Shown one piece after another: positions 10,047 through 22,107 of a DNA stretch of 64,000 bases; position 1 is the stretch's first letter, and every line of letters begins with the position of its first letter. Position numbers and translations under genes: made by a program. The notes below the pieces were generated by a model. That model was given only the letters and a program-made list of their open reading frames with translations, was not told the origin of the DNA and did no database searches. The stretch comes from Terebella lapidaria (taxonomy: Eukaryota; Annelida; Polychaeta; Terebellida; Terebellidae): positions 36,253,119 through 36,317,118 of the forward strand of contig OX424559.1 of the NCBI GenBank assembly GCA_949152475.1, read 5' to 3'.

Positions 10047-10451
10047 AAAGGGCGCAAGCGAGTGTTCGACTCAGCCGCAGTTGTTGCCGAGGTATGCGCT
10101 CCACATTGCTTATGGTGTACAGCAAATCGATTTAGTGTTGATACACTTTTTCATTGTTCTATTTTATGTTCTTCGTATTCAGTATTCATCTACATAGGCG
10201 GCGGTAGAGACCCCGTCACTCGAAATACCTAGAGTTCAAAATAAACAATGGATACGTCCCCGAGGGCTTCCTGACAAACGACATCCGTGTCACTACCACC
10301 TGTTACTTGCAGTACGGCCTGTGCCGACTCACCTGTCACGTGTGGCAAATATCCATAGGATCGGTGTGGTCTGTGATTTGGACCTGCAAACTATTACTCT
10401 CAAACTTACTAGTATTACATCTTTATAGAATTAAATTATCTTTTGATGTAC
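10047..10451. other. No gene recognised
   Basis: A short reverse-strand reading (GGSDTDVVCQEALGDVSI, around 10230-10310) looks protein-like but has no convincing splice sites or family. Confidence 0.3.
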
Positions 10452-10692
10452 ATGGACTGGACTTTCAAGGCCGTCCGGCGGCCATTCCAGCATATTTTCG
10501 CCATTCACACCTTCATCACGTCTGGCCGCTGCCACGTTGCTTCGTGGTGATGAGCAACAGGGAAGCCTGAAACTACAGTGTTCAATAAAGTGCTGGAAGA
10601 CCTTGACGGTCGGCACGCCTTTCGCCGGGTAGTCCTCGAAGTTGAAGCAGCTGCTTGGCAAGCAGTACGGGCCACGTTCCCACACCAGTAAG
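10452..10692 (+). pseudogene. MULE (Mutator-like) transposase fragment
   Basis: The translation shows MDWTFKAVRRPFQHIFAIHT, then CFVVMSNREA, then VFNKVLEDLDGRHAFRRVVL and EVEAAAWQAVRATFP. This is the MULE core order: D-G-T-F-K..RPF..HxF, then VxMSxR, then the second catalytic block VVLDFEAAxWxAxR..FP. The first catalytic Asp is present (with Trp for the usual Gly after it); the second block has Glu in place of Asp. A stop after REA and two frame changes separate the blocks, and the usual GCxFHW segment is absent because the fragment ends against a family A element fragment at 10694. It is a dead, truncated remnant. Confidence 0.65.
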
Positions 10693-10693
10693 G

Positions 10694-10783
10694 TAAAATT
10701 GTGGACGACGGACGGACGATATATGACAGACGCAGGTAATGCCACGACAATAGGTCATCGGACCATACGTCCGAAAACCTGAA
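10694..10783 (-). mobile_element. Helentron-like family A head fragment (reversed)
   Basis: On the minus strand it reads a slightly diverged version of GGTCCGATAACCTATTG and GTCCGTCCGTCG, the 5' head of the elements at 21094 and 29380. Only ~90 bp remain, abutting the MULE fragment. Confidence 0.6.
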
Positions 10784-10849
10784 ATTCACAATATTTATTC
10801 TGTTCATACCAAAAACCACACAATCAGTCAAATTAAAGTAATTCACATA

Positions 10850-11065
10850 CGAGCCATCCGTCCTAAATTCGCCGCAATCTCAAATTCGCCAACAGCATTT
10901 TTGAGCTCTTTTATGTCCTCCAAAACACCCATTAAAATCGTTATTCGATAGCCTGGTATCAGGACTATTTACCATCATTTTGTTTTTCACAAAGACAGCT
11001 TCTATGCGTTGCTAATATGCACTTGGCGAACTTAGGAATGCGGCGAATTTATGACGGATGGCTCG
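10850..11065. mobile_element. TA-flanked MITE (Tc1/mariner type)
   Basis: TIRs of about 45 bp: CGAGCCATCCGTCCTAAATT at left matches the reverse complement of the right end, GACGGATGGCTCG. TA dinucleotides flank both sides (10848-10849, 11066-11067), as in Tc1/mariner insertions. 216 bp, no coding capacity. Confidence 0.75.
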
Positions 11066-11986
11066 TAGAAATTGTGTCCATAATCTGCCAACTCATCTCC
11101 TCGAAATCGACTTACAAGTACCGTATCCTTGCCAGATCGCCAGTACTGGTATTTCGTTCAGAGGCTAGCTGTTAAAAAAACATTCCACCAAAATCCGGCT
11201 CCATGAGTCGCTTCATCCTATCTTAAAATAATCATTGTCGAACAATGCAATGCAACATAAATACAATAAAACAACATACAATTTACTAGTAACGCGTACA
11301 CTCAACATCCAGTATTGTCAGTAAACACGTTCACATAATAGAGCCAGGTTTATCTGCCAACTCTTTTGAAACATTGCGTTCCACTTGCATTGTGTTGATT
11401 TTGTTCAGTGGTCAATGTCCACAAAGGTTCGGTCGGATATGACGGAAGTCATTCGAGTGGATCGTCAAGGTTCAGCGCGCCAGTGTAATACACCAGTTTA
11501 CAGTTTGCCAAATAAGGTAAAGTTCGGGTAAACAAACAACACGTGCATCAGCACGACAGCAGCTGGTTTTATTGGTCAGAATAAACCAGTGTGAATACAC
11601 GAATAAAAATCTCATACATGTACAAGCCGACCCCTTGAACCACCTAAATTCCTGACAGTTTGGGATTCTCTTCATTTATATCAATTTATTGAACCGAATG
11701 ACAAGTTAACAACTGCAGGACCATCCGAGGCTATGATGGCTATGATGTCCGATGGCTGCCATTTCAATTCTCGCTACCTCGAGGAGAATGAGCAGTGCAT
11801 TACACCGAAATAACGATGCAGCTTAGCAACTGTGATGCTGAATAAAATATTTTGTGCAGCACGTAAACGTCAAGATTCTAAACATATCTACAAGTCATTG
11901 ATTTGGTAATTAATTGGTGTTATTGAGAGACTATTTGTATCATTATAATCTGTATCAGTCTGGTATTTAAAGTGATATATTGGCAG
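11066..11986. other. No gene recognised
   Basis: A+T-rich, no motif, no repeat shared with the rest of the window that I could see. Confidence 0.4.
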
Positions 11987-12359
11987 AAAGTTATGAATTC
12001 CTCCATACCTTTCTGATCGAACGAAGAAAACATAACAGTTACTAGTATATATCTGCACTTCCATGCCCAAACAGACGCCCCTTTCTAATTGATTTCGTTG
12101 CGAGTTTCTGGTGGAGATATTTGAATTTGTTTACATTACCACCATTCTCGGTGCTTTGTATCCCTTGATGCAATGCGATTGCAGCTTACTCGTATATATC
12201 CGAGGTAATCGAGCGTGAAATGGGTTAAGTTAGAGGTAACTCTGATTAGGGCACAAAAGAAAAGAAAAGCGGCTGCTTGTATTGTCATATGCTTGATTTA
12301 TCCATCTGATCAATCATAATTGGTTTTGTAACCTATTTTTCTGAGACCACAGGTGTAGC
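11987..12359 (+). repeat. Dispersed repeat family D, copy 1
   Basis: About 370 bp strongly similar to 47361-47730 in the same orientation. Shared blocks include TTCTGATCGAACGAAGAAAA, AACAGACGCCCCTTTCTAAT, GTTTACATT.CCACCATTCTC and CTATTTTTCTGAGACCACAG. No TIRs or coding capacity seen; a SINE- or MITE-like unit of unknown class. Confidence 0.8.
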
Positions 12360-12727
12360 GATTTTACGATTGATGGTTATTTGGTGCCGTGTTGATGTTG
12401 TTGTTGTTGTTGTTGTTTATTTTCTCTCGTTGTTTTTATTTTTCGTATAGTCTTTTTGTAGTACCTCTCGTCTCTGTGTCCGAACGCTATAGACAATTAA
12501 TGGTGAGACGTCCGCAATTCCATAGTATTTCTCTGGTTAGAGAAAAGTGCTGAAGACATATTAATTCAAAGACACGGGTTTTATTACCAAATACGACAAG
12601 TTACTCACAAAATATATGAAATATTTCCCCAAATTACACAGTGACCAGGTTTAGACTAAGTCACCGGGCTTTACAATACTAAAAGGTTACACCGGGTCCA
12701 GATTTAGACTAAGACCCTGCTTCTAAC
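12360..12727. other. No gene; (GTT)n microsatellite
   Basis: A GTT/TGT microsatellite at about 12394-12417. The reverse strand has AATAAAACC near 12583, a possible poly(A) signal for the GC-rich unit that follows. Confidence 0.4.
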
Positions 12728-13562
12728 GTTAGGCATCAGAACTAGCGTCAGTCTCTTCCTGCGCGAAGTCCATGCGGAGGCGAAGGTCCCCTGGCTCCGC
12801 AATTCTTCCGTCTCCGGAGGTAGATACTTGCGGAGTCTGTCCTGCCGTCTTCCGCGGAGGTGTTGCCGGTGCGGAGGTCCTCTGCCTCTGCGGAGGTCTT
12901 CTGCCTCTACGGAGGTCTTCCGCACTGCGGAGGTCCTCTCTCTGCGGAGGTCTTCCGCGCTGCGGAGGTTCCGTGACTCCGCAGAGGTCCCTCGTCCTTG
13001 CGGAGGGTCCTCCGCACGCCTGCTTCACCTCCCTCTTCCGCGGGTGCGGAGGTTCGTCTATTGCGGAGACGGAGTGTCTCCGCACCTCAGGAGACGTCCC
13101 TCACAGGTCCGCGGGTTGCGGAGGTTCACCAGAGACTTCCCTCACGCTTGCACCACTGTGCAAGAAGAGATCACCGCCTTGCCGTCAGCTGTAAGTCAAG
13201 AGGGCCGGGGTTCATATATTGAAGGGACGTTGGACCGGATTCATACGATTGACATCATCTGGGAGCCACACCCTTCCCTGTTACATTTCCCATACATGGA
13301 GTCTAGGGCTCTCCCTCGCCTGTCCAAGAAGGACAGGACCGTCTCAGGGTGATGTATCTCCTCTGGTACCTTGCCCCGACTGACTCCCAGAGAGCTGTGG
13401 CTGCCTCCTTATATTGGGCTCTCCACCGGAAGCTGTTCTGCGCATGTGCATGCCTGGTCTTCCGCAAGTACGTGGCCGATCCTCCGCATGCACGTGGTCG
13501 AACCTCCGCAAGAACGTGATCACTCCTCCGCGGGTGGTTTTGCGGAGGAGGGCGGTGGTTTT
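12728..13562. other. GC-rich island built from irregular GCGGAGG / CCTCCGC motifs
   Basis: About 835 bp of high G+C with CpG retained, in an A+T-rich neighbourhood. GCGGAGGT-type words recur dozens of times at irregular spacing, so four overlapping ORFs (for example 12772-13194 and 12828-13352) stay open by composition alone and are not taken as genes. A TATA-like CCTTATATTGGG lies at 13408-13419. The same G+C bias and GCGGAC words mark the Gypsy 3' region at 61.2-63.1 kb, so this may be a solo terminal repeat of a related element, on the minus strand. That assignment is an inference. Confidence 0.4.
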
Positions 13563-13577
13563 ATGAGTTCGTTATAC

Positions 13578-15046
13578 AGGCATAGTCGGGAAATCACGGC
13601 ACTGGCGATAACCACGCCATTTAGTCGGGATAATATGTCAACAAAATTGATAAGCGAGTTCATATTTTCTTATTCTCCATCGAACTAAGAACTTGACACA
13701 TAGCTATTGTTGCGGATTGAGTGTCTGATACATCCATAGACCAAACAAACCTGAAATTGCGCCGATATATGCATAATTTGCTGAAATATCGTAAACACAG
13801 TTTTGTGTTTCGAACTCTCACCTGGCAAATTGACACAAAAGAAAGTGATAAATACAATTGTAACATGGACTGGAAGTGCATATACCAGGTCTATAGCTTC
13901 AAATTTATGTAGTTGTTATTGAGGAATAGATCGTATTTTGTTTATCAATAGTTTAGAATAAACATTTGTGTAAAAGGAACTTTTGCAAACTAAATGTATT
14001 GTACCGTACCTAGTGGGACATGACTACGGCGTCTAGCGGGGTTTGTCCATTTGTGATTGTGCTGGTCTTTGGCAGTTACGATCGTGATTTTCCGCGATTA
14101 GCCTACAGAAATTTCAATAATAGTTCGCAATCACTCCTTATATATGTGCAGTACTGTTCTAAAGTCCATTCATCATTAATGCCGAAACGAATATTAATCT
14201 GGAACAAACTCGTGAGATTCTAATGGATAATAGGTTAGAATTCTGGCGTTTTGTCAAAAATAATGTACATCATATGATATTGTTCGGATGAACAGAAACG
14301 ATCATTACAAGAATTTCAAGGGGGATTTTAATATATATCGATAGGCATGCCTGATTACCACCACAGGGAGCTCGATGCAATCTTTGAAATAGCTGTCGGT
14401 CACACAATGCAAAAATTTATACTATTCTTTTAGGCTATGAGTCCCATTAGCCAACTTCATTCGAAAATATCATGTTCAAAATTTATTTCAGAACTAGACT
14501 AGTCAGTTCATCATAGTAGGAATACAACTCTAGAGCGAATGGCAGAAGGTGGCCATGATGACCGACTAAACGTCGAAGTTGGATATCCTGCCCCAAAACA
14601 GATCCCGACTAGGAACGTAGTAATTTGTATTCCTCCAAAAACAACTTCAATCAAGTAATCACACACAACATCACAGAAAAAAGTATCCCAAACCACTTAT
14701 TTGAGCAAATGTATTTCATAAAACCCAGAGAATTATAAATCATATGTGTGTCATTATGTTTTAAAAGTCCATTTAGCCTCATCATTGGCGTATTCATGAG
14801 CGACAACCTAATCGGCGTTAATGATATTGATTAGCATGCGGCATATTCACTCAAGACACCTTTTTCTTTTGACACCTAAATGGTTCCGTAACTCAATGCA
14901 ATAGTTATTTACTTTCGTTTCCTCGATTAGTTGTAACTACCTGCGTTTCTGTTGTGATCCATTGCATCGTTTGGGCCTATTTGCCCGACTAAACGTCGGT
15001 GTATCGCCCGACTACTGGCGTAAATTCCCTACTAAACGCCAAATCG
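13578..15046. mobile_element. Possible TIR element (ends rich in TTTAGTCGGG)
   Basis: The left end (ATAGTCGGGAAAT.. and GCCATTTAGTCGGG near 13605) is mirrored at the right (CCCGACTAAACGTCGG, CGACTACTGGCG and CTACTAAACGCCAAAT, 14990-15045). The pairing is patchy, no target duplication is clear, and internal sequence has no transposase. It exactly fills the gap between the GC-rich island and the LTR fossil. Confidence 0.35.
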
Positions 15047-15049
15047 TAG

Positions 15050-16290
15050 GACCACCGTGGGGCTCCCCCCACCTCCGAGGCTATGTCTTCTACTCTCGTT
15101 GAGAGAGTCCCCAGAAAGAAGGGCCACCAGCCGATAGAGGAAGGCTAGTGAGGCTGACTAGTCACTACACCATAGGACAGCAGTGACATTTCCGAGTCGC
15201 TTCTTGCAGCTCTACCCTGCCCGGATATTCTCGGATCTGCTGGTGCCAGTCAGCAAGGGCAACCAGCAACACTTTTTAGAGGTATCTCATTTTCCATTAC
15301 TGGTTTGTCGTTTTACAAATTTCTAAAATTAAAAGGTTAACTGAATTCCAAACACTCGGCACACCTTCCCTTTCAGTGGATGACCTTCACAGGTCATCAT
15401 CCATTCGGGAATTCCTCGCTCAAAATTTTGGTTTGCTTATAATGGGCTCAGTCGAATTTCTGGAGTATTACAGTGTAGTCCATAAGTTTTGGGGTTAGTC
15501 CCTATTCTTCCAAAACAGACCCTTAAGGTCTGATCGTTATGCATCGCGACTTTCGGTTCCGCTCACCTTGCTTCCTTCTGGTTCCGCCATGTGATACTTT
15601 GAGTGTGCTTGCAGGTTTTGGGCCAAGGTGGAACATGTTTGGGACCAATGTTGTAAGAAGGGCGTAGTAATGTGATGATTTTGCCCGAAGATCACGACAT
15701 TCTTTTAGCCGTTTTAGTACACCATAGTTTTCCTGTTTTATGCTCGACTGCACTGTTTCATTGGTCATGACTTCACACCCTGGTTCTCGTGCGCTGGCTG
15801 CTATAGCTAGCCAGCCCGTTTTCGGGTCGTTTGAGTTGTCTCAGAGCTGAGATGAGGGCCTAAGCCTTCTTGTCCCCCTCGTTCTAGCTAGATCGTCCTA
15901 AGACCACAGGACAATCCCCGATGGGGGCCTAGGAGGAAGGCTACTTTGATCGGGTGTTCACGCACCTGGATTAGTGGTATCTTACCCTGGGATGGTGCAA
16001 AAGGCTCTGGCAGACTTTCGGGCTATCTGGGTTGTATCCCCTTGGTGGACTGCCGGCAAAGGTCGGCTAGCAACACGCCCATGTGCTCGTCATCTGGGAT
16101 GCAGCTCCCATGGCTCTTGAGCTCGACACACTGGGCTACAGGACTATGACGATGTATTTCTGAATTGTGTATTGGTCCGGATTCCGTCTGGCTGACTATC
16201 GTACCTGGTTATAGTTATGTAATTACGGCACCTGCTGTGACAGTGCGGCAGTGTGACAGTGCGGAGCGCTTGTGTCCTAGGTAGCGGTAT
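15050..16290 (+). mobile_element. Fossil 3' end of a Ty3/Gypsy-type element (same family as 56510-61201)
   Basis: Parts in order: the last codons of the long ORF (ending IEEG-stop, matching TEEG-stop of the 61201-57755 ORF), a 3' UTR with TTACAAATTTCTAAAATTAA and the small palindrome GATGACCTTCACAGGTCATC, a purine run (AAGAAGGGCG at about 15656), then an LTR-like region from about 15667. Each part aligns by eye with the minus strand of 57240-57760. The element is broken and clearly old relative to the right-hand copy. The right limit is approximate. Confidence 0.6.
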
Positions 16291-17336
16291 CCAAGGGTGC
16301 ATGCCATAAATCTGTGGCAAACTGTTTGATACGTTGGAGTTCTCCCTACACTATCGCAACTTTTCTAGAATTAGCCCACGTGTTGAATGGTCACTCCATT
16401 TAGTGCAGTTGGAATATCTATTTCACTCAGCAGCACACATGAACGAAAGCATTACACATTCTCTAGGGAAAATTACAATTATAATCAGAATAATATCATG
16501 AAATATTATTTCGACTTTCATATATTATTACTTTTTGGAATAAATGTCTAGTTTTTTGGCAAGAGAATGCGTGAAAATTTACAAAATAGCTGTCTTCACG
16601 TAGGGACGTAGGGCTAGGAGATGATGAAACAACAGAAATAATTCGCGTCGGTTTTTTTGTTACTTCGCCTCGTTATTCGGTCCCTCGGTTTTGAAATACT
16701 AAAATGGCCGCAATCGGACGCCATACTATGACAGTCCCGAGCACGTACATTGTTTACATGATACTAGCCTCATGAATATTGGAACCGTAAACTGGTGTAT
16801 TATGCTCGATTTCATGAGCAAGAGTTATTCGGCGCCATGGTTCAGAGCACACAGTCCATGGGTCGTCCATGGTAATGACTTTCATGAACCTATATGATGA
16901 GTTTCACGAACCGTTATTCCGACTCTGAGCTAAGAATCTGAGCTTAGTTATTTGATATTTTGAAGCACGCAACTCCTACTTGTTTCGTGTACATGTTGTC
17001 AATAACTGATGGATTATATTGACCATATCGAATACCAGGATCTTACAAATGTTTGATAAAAAGTGAATTTTATTTATATTATCTGTAAGTTGATCCCGTG
17101 AGGTAATTATTTTTCCTATCAGTGTCGCATTATTCTGCTCATCTTCAATGACACCTCTGTGTTCTTCCAACCGTTCCGACAACGATCTCTTTCTATCTCT
17201 GAGGAAGAAAAATTACTCAAACTAAACTTGCTCTTTCTGGACATGTTTGCGTTACAAGAAATGGAATGGTCAGTGTACAATATCAGGTGACACTCTTCAC
17301 TCAAGCTCACATGATATATTCAGTCTTATGATACAC
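16291..17336. other. No gene recognised
   Basis: A+T-rich sequence without motifs, TIRs or shared repeats that I could detect. Confidence 0.4.
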
Positions 17337-17908
17337 TATACTCTGATTTTTCTAACTTGTTTACACCGGTTTTTGACGATATCTTTGCGATGTTAAATGG
17401 TATCGTTTTATAACTTGGCATGCTTCACCTCGGAGACAAACGGCAATTTTCTACCAAATTTCAGACTTCTATCACAATAATTGAAGAAGTTGGCAATCTA
17501 CCCCAATGTTAAATTTCACCCAAAAACGGGATCTCGAGAATCTGAACTTATTTGAGGATTTAATCCTCTTAACATCCACCAGGATTCGAAGTATTGTTAT
17601 AATTTTAGACCAGATGACATATTGGGGTGTATCCTACACAAACATGTTGATTTTGAAAGATTGCACTACTACAAAACCGAGCAAATGCACGAAATTGTGT
17701 GCGGACCCAGAAATCAAATGACAAGGCTAATTTTAACATTGGGGTAGATTGCCAACTTTTTCAATTTTCGTGATAGAAATCTGAAATTCGGTTAATGATT
17801 GCCGTTTGACTCCCAGGTGAAGTATGTCAAGTTATAGAACGATAGCATTCAGCATCGCAAAAATATCAGCGAAAAACTGTGTAAACGAGTTAGAAAAATC
17901 AGAGTATA
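17337..17908. mobile_element. Foldback element with ~175-bp terminal inverted repeats
   Basis: The left arm (17337-17514, starting TATACTCTGATTTTTCTAAC) is the imperfect reverse complement of 17728-17908 (ending GTTAGAAAAATCAGAGTATA). Shared inner blocks include GGCAATCTACCCCAATGTTA. A ~213-bp centre carries a 71-codon ORF without recognisable features. Arms have several substitutions and small indels, so the insertion is not recent. Class unknown. Confidence 0.85.
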
Positions 17909-18104
17909 AGCAAAAAAAATCATAAAAGCCAAAATATAGGCGTGTTTGCAAACTTATGGCCTTGGAATGTACAATGGTGCCGTCATACACTATGGCATGA
18001 GCTGTAAAACATCAATGGTGTGATATTAATACACATCTTGAAAACATTTATCACGTTTGAGGATTATTATTGCCATTTTTGTATCAGTGAAAATATCACT
18101 CTAT

Positions 18105-18310
18105 AACCACCAATGCAACTAGATTTTGATGATGCAATAGCGAACACAAAACACAACATTTTACAATGGAAACAAAGCCCGACCAAATAGTTCATTTAAA
18201 AACACACTGGCGTCATTAGGGGCAGACAGTGTGTTAATTGTAGTTGCTCATACTGTACACCAGATGGAATTATTATTCAACTGCCCAACAACCTATGAAA
18301 ATAATTTAGA
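18105..18310 (+). repeat. Dispersed family B, partial unit
   Basis: Matches 2799-3020: TAGATTTTGATGATGC, ACATTTTACAATGGAAACAA, CTGGCGTCATTAGGGGCAGA and CAACTGCCCAACAACCTATG. More diverged than the 2.8-kb copies. Confidence 0.75.
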
Positions 18311-18544
18311 AATATCAGGATATTCAAGTGACCTTTTCACATTGAAGCAGCGAGAAAATATATCACAGTTAATATTGTCGGAGATATCACCAAATATATA
18401 CACTAATATTTCGTGTTATACACAGACATGTATTTGATTCAAAATACTAACATAAAGCTAATAAATGCATTTCTCAGGGCGTGCATCCACACTTACACAT
18501 ATTGCTGTTCATAGATTAGCTAGAGATGGCTGCAATACGTGAGT

Positions 18545-18783
18545 TCGGAAATGTTTTCAGGTCAGGTCAGTGGAATTGGGTCGGGTCAAGTGGTATAAAC
18601 ATAGCCAATTCATGATGTCACGCTACCATTGTCGAGTCACTGTCACGAACTCATTACGCGATTTCGCCTATACAATACTAAATACTTTGTTTACTTCGAG
18701 TTCACCGCATCACTCGCGTTTGAACATGGAGCGTACGAACGTTTTGCTCATACCATTTGACCTGACCTAGAAACATTTCCGGA
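18545..18783. mobile_element. Small MITE with ~22-bp TIRs
   Basis: TCGGAAATGTTTTCAGGTCA at left pairs with TGACCTGACCTAGAAACATT and TCCGG at right. 239 bp, non-coding. No certain target duplication. Confidence 0.65.
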
Positions 18784-20529
18784 CTGTTTTATACGTCAAA
18801 ACATCAATATATAGGTCACTGCACATAAGTCTGCACTAGACAGCACCAACTGATTTCCAATAATCATACGCTGATAAGATATGCATGTATGTGTTAGTGA
18901 ACAGTTCTACTTTGCAGCATGCACCCTCCTGATACAACAGCAGATGTAGCTCAACAAACGATTTTGTAAATAAACAAAAACACGTGGCTTCTGCATGGTC
19001 ACGCTGAGGATGCGCTTCGCCAATATCAGTGAGTAATGTATAGTATTTCTGTGAACGGACGATGTGAAAGTGAAATGTAAGTGATATATTCGTACTGCAC
19101 TTGGAAAAACGTCCTGTGAGAATTGGCACACGAGGTAGTGTTGCCCAATATATTGGGCGATTTCCAACAAACTGTAGCCAAAAACTGAATCTGTCGATCC
19201 ATAATGACATGTACATTTTTTGTTAGGCACATGGATGGGGTATTTGTGGGATTTTATCGCTAAGCCCCAAGTATCGCAGGGAACGTTGTACAGTGTTCAT
19301 CGTACGGTAGGTTTAACATGGGGAGTGAATGCCACTGGTAATTGTGTCTTATGTCCTGAAAAGACGAGTGAGCTTGACCCGCACATGACTGAGAGCTTGT
19401 CAGTACCTGGTAACCAAGGTCCGCCCGGCGTCTATCACTCGCAATTCATGGGGTACGTGCTAACAGATGGAGCTTACGAGCAAACTCAATGTTAAATTTC
19501 TTATCTTAACTTTTCCCATAAGTCATGAAAAAATCCCGTAAAACCAAACGTGTTGGCTCAAACCATGGTTAGGGGCTATTTTCAGCTTTATTCCCTCTAA
19601 GCTCTCCCCGTAATCCCTCTGGGTTTGCTCTCCAAGTCGCGCAGGTGGACGAGCCTAAGTCAAGCCGTGCGAACAAGCGATCCATGGACTCAGAAATAGG
19701 ATCAACGAACTTACGGGATTTTCGTCAGTGTAGCCCTGCGGTGCTTCAGTGTTCCTGTGGCAATAGAAATACAAATGAGTTAGGAAAAACAATATATCAT
19801 AAGATATCATATGTTGCTATATGATTTGACCACAATTAATGTAATTAAGATCATTGATGATCTGACCACGACGATAATGTTCTGATACTTATACACAAAA
19901 TGGTACGCCTACATTTGACGTCACAGTTTAGGAACTCGTTAACACGATCTGTGACAGTGCTACTTATTGCCTATTCCATCTCAGAGGTTGACCGTCCTGT
20001 TGTATGCCATTCCGAAGACTAGTTGTGAGAACGGTGTAATCTATATTATTACAAGGCGAACGGTGGAATGCTTTTGTACACACTACATGTTCACTAACAT
20101 TTAAGGTTTTATTGTTTGTTGAAATAATCCTCATGAGACCGAACCTGCATAGGTAACGAAATGATAGATAATAATTTAGTCGAATAAAAAATCACATGGA
20201 AAGCAATGACCATAGCATAATCATCAGCCATGATGCGTTGTCCAAACACCAATTATTTAATGTGGTTGTTGGACCAGGGGCCTCTTGTACAAAGCCATCG
20301 CAATTGCACAAGTTGCGATATGCTTGCTGTGCTACTGCAATGGGGTGTGCAATGCTCCTGCTTGACTTGTACAAAACACTCAGCACTGGCAAAGAATTTG
20401 CGATGTACTTGCGGCCGTTTGCAAGTATTTTCCTCATTATACACATCAGTGTTGAACCCACAGATGTGAAAACGCCAACAAATGTGAAAGCAATTTTTGT
20501 CAATCAGTCACAAATGTAAATAAAATACA
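18784..20529. other. No gene recognised
   Basis: ORFs at 18836-19230 (minus) and 19220-19495 (plus) and 20196-20519 have no family motif; the first set overlaps itself in three frames. Around 20272-20290 GGACCAGGGGCCTCTTGTAC resembles the start of some invertebrate interspersed repeats, but no second copy is present here. Confidence 0.35.
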
Positions 20530-20870
20530 ACGGGGCACATTACTGCTAATATCTCACTCAATATGGAGATTCGAGATTAGGAATTTGTATAGCCTGAACA
20601 TGACCTTTGACCTTATTTTGGCCCAAGTATCATACACTGCGCCTTAATACTACTCGTCCACTAAAAGCATGCCATTTAATGCTTCTGTCACCTTTTTAAT
20701 CCTTATTGAATATAGAAGAAGGCGCAGTGTATGATACTTGGGCCCTTATTTTCAAGGTCAGATCACATCTAATATTTCGTCAATTTCACAGCTTGGGAAT
20801 CAATTGTGAACATATAGAAGATAATATCCATGTATTCTCAATATTGTCATGACCTTGAAATGGGTTAATT
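20530..20870 (+). repeat. Family A core tandem units, orphan fragment
   Basis: Contains GCTAATATCTCACTCAATAT, GACCTTTGACCTTATTTT.., CACAGCTTGGGAATCAATTG and CATGACCTTGAA, that is about two units of the ~133-bp array seen in family A elements, without a 5' head or 3' hairpin. A 125-bp MITE sits inside it. Confidence 0.7.
20620..20744. mobile_element. 125-bp MITE with 8-bp target duplication (Merlin-like), copy 1
   Basis: Perfect TIR GGCCCAAGTATCATACACTG plus CGCCTT. The flanks CTTATTTT (20612-20619 and 20745-20752) are an exact 8-bp duplication, and removing the unit restores the consensus of the surrounding tandem repeat. GG ends and an 8-bp duplication fit Merlin elements; a broken Merlin transposase lies beside two further copies near 48 kb. 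Confidence 0.85.
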
Positions 20871-21093
20871 ACCCAAAAATGTGAACATCTATAACAACAT
20901 AATATTGAACAGGTCATTGAGATATGCCATTAACGTACCCTTTGAGTGAATATCATAACGAGTGCTAGAACGGTTGTTGTGAAATTTGTTGAAATGCTTT
21001 CAGATGTCTGTGTCTCATGTTGATGGCGCCACTCTTGGAGAATGTACGCGAAAGTTCAGTATTGACGATAATTTGGGTCGCACTGCCATTTTT
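20871..21093. other. Unassigned spacer
   Basis: Short non-coding stretch between the orphan array and the family A element. Confidence 0.4.
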
Positions 21094-22107
21094 AGGTTAC
21101 CGGACCTATGGTCCGATAACCTATTGCCATGGCGTTGCGTCCGTCCGTCCGTCCGTCGTCTGTCGTCCGTAAACAATTTTATCTTTAAAGTTTACGATCG
21201 GATTTTTCTGAAATTTTGCACAAAAATGCCTAAAATATTTCCAGAGGGAGGTATCGTTTAGTTTTTTGATTTTCGCCTTTTTTTCAAAATGGCGGCCGTT
21301 TTCGTCGAAAAATGGGCAATTTTGGACTTTGACGGTCGTTTTCTCAAAATCTGTTCAGTAACTTTTTTTCTTATTGATGCATAACACTCCTCATATGTAC
21401 CCCTGTGACATGTATAAATTTCGTTGCCCTTGAATCGCTCGAAGTGGGCCACTTTGGGCCCAAACTCGGCCCAAATGGGACTTTCCCATGTTAAATTCTC
21501 CTATGCTTTATAATGGGACACATTAAGCCTAATATCTCACTTAATATTGAGATTAGAGACTAGGAATCAATTGTGGACATATAGGAAATGATATATGCTG
21601 AATATTCTCGTGACCTTGAATTTGACCTCTGACCTCATTTTCACGGTCACAGGACAAAATGGCTAATATCTCGCTTATTATCGACTTTACAGCTTAGAAA
21701 TCAATTGTGAACATATAGGAAATGATATATGCTGAATATTCTCGTGACCTTGAATTTGACCTTTGACCTCATTTTCCAGGTCACAGGACAAAATGGCCAA
21801 TATCTTGCTTATTAGCGACTTTGCAGCTTAGGAATCAATTATGAACATATAGGAAATGATATATGCTGAATATTCTAGTGACCTTGAATTTGACCCTTGA
21901 CCTAAATTTCAAGGTTAGTCATTTTATTTTCAAGGTCAGAATACAAAATGGCTTATATCTCGCTTATTATCAAATTTACAGCTTAGGGGTCCATAGTGAA
22001 CATATAGGAAATGGTGTATGCTGAATATTTTGATCTAGAATTTGACCTTTGATCTCATTTTCAAGGTCAGAGAACAAAATGGCTAATATGTTGCTTATTA
22101 TCATCTT

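Noticed and set aside
10431-10846. Two minus-strand ORFs of 104-113 codons
   Set aside because: The plus strand of the same stretch reads as a MULE transposase with ordered motifs; the minus ORFs are its shadows.
12772-13352. Four overlapping ORFs in the GC-rich island
   Set aside because: Open on both strands because of biased composition; no domain or conservation.
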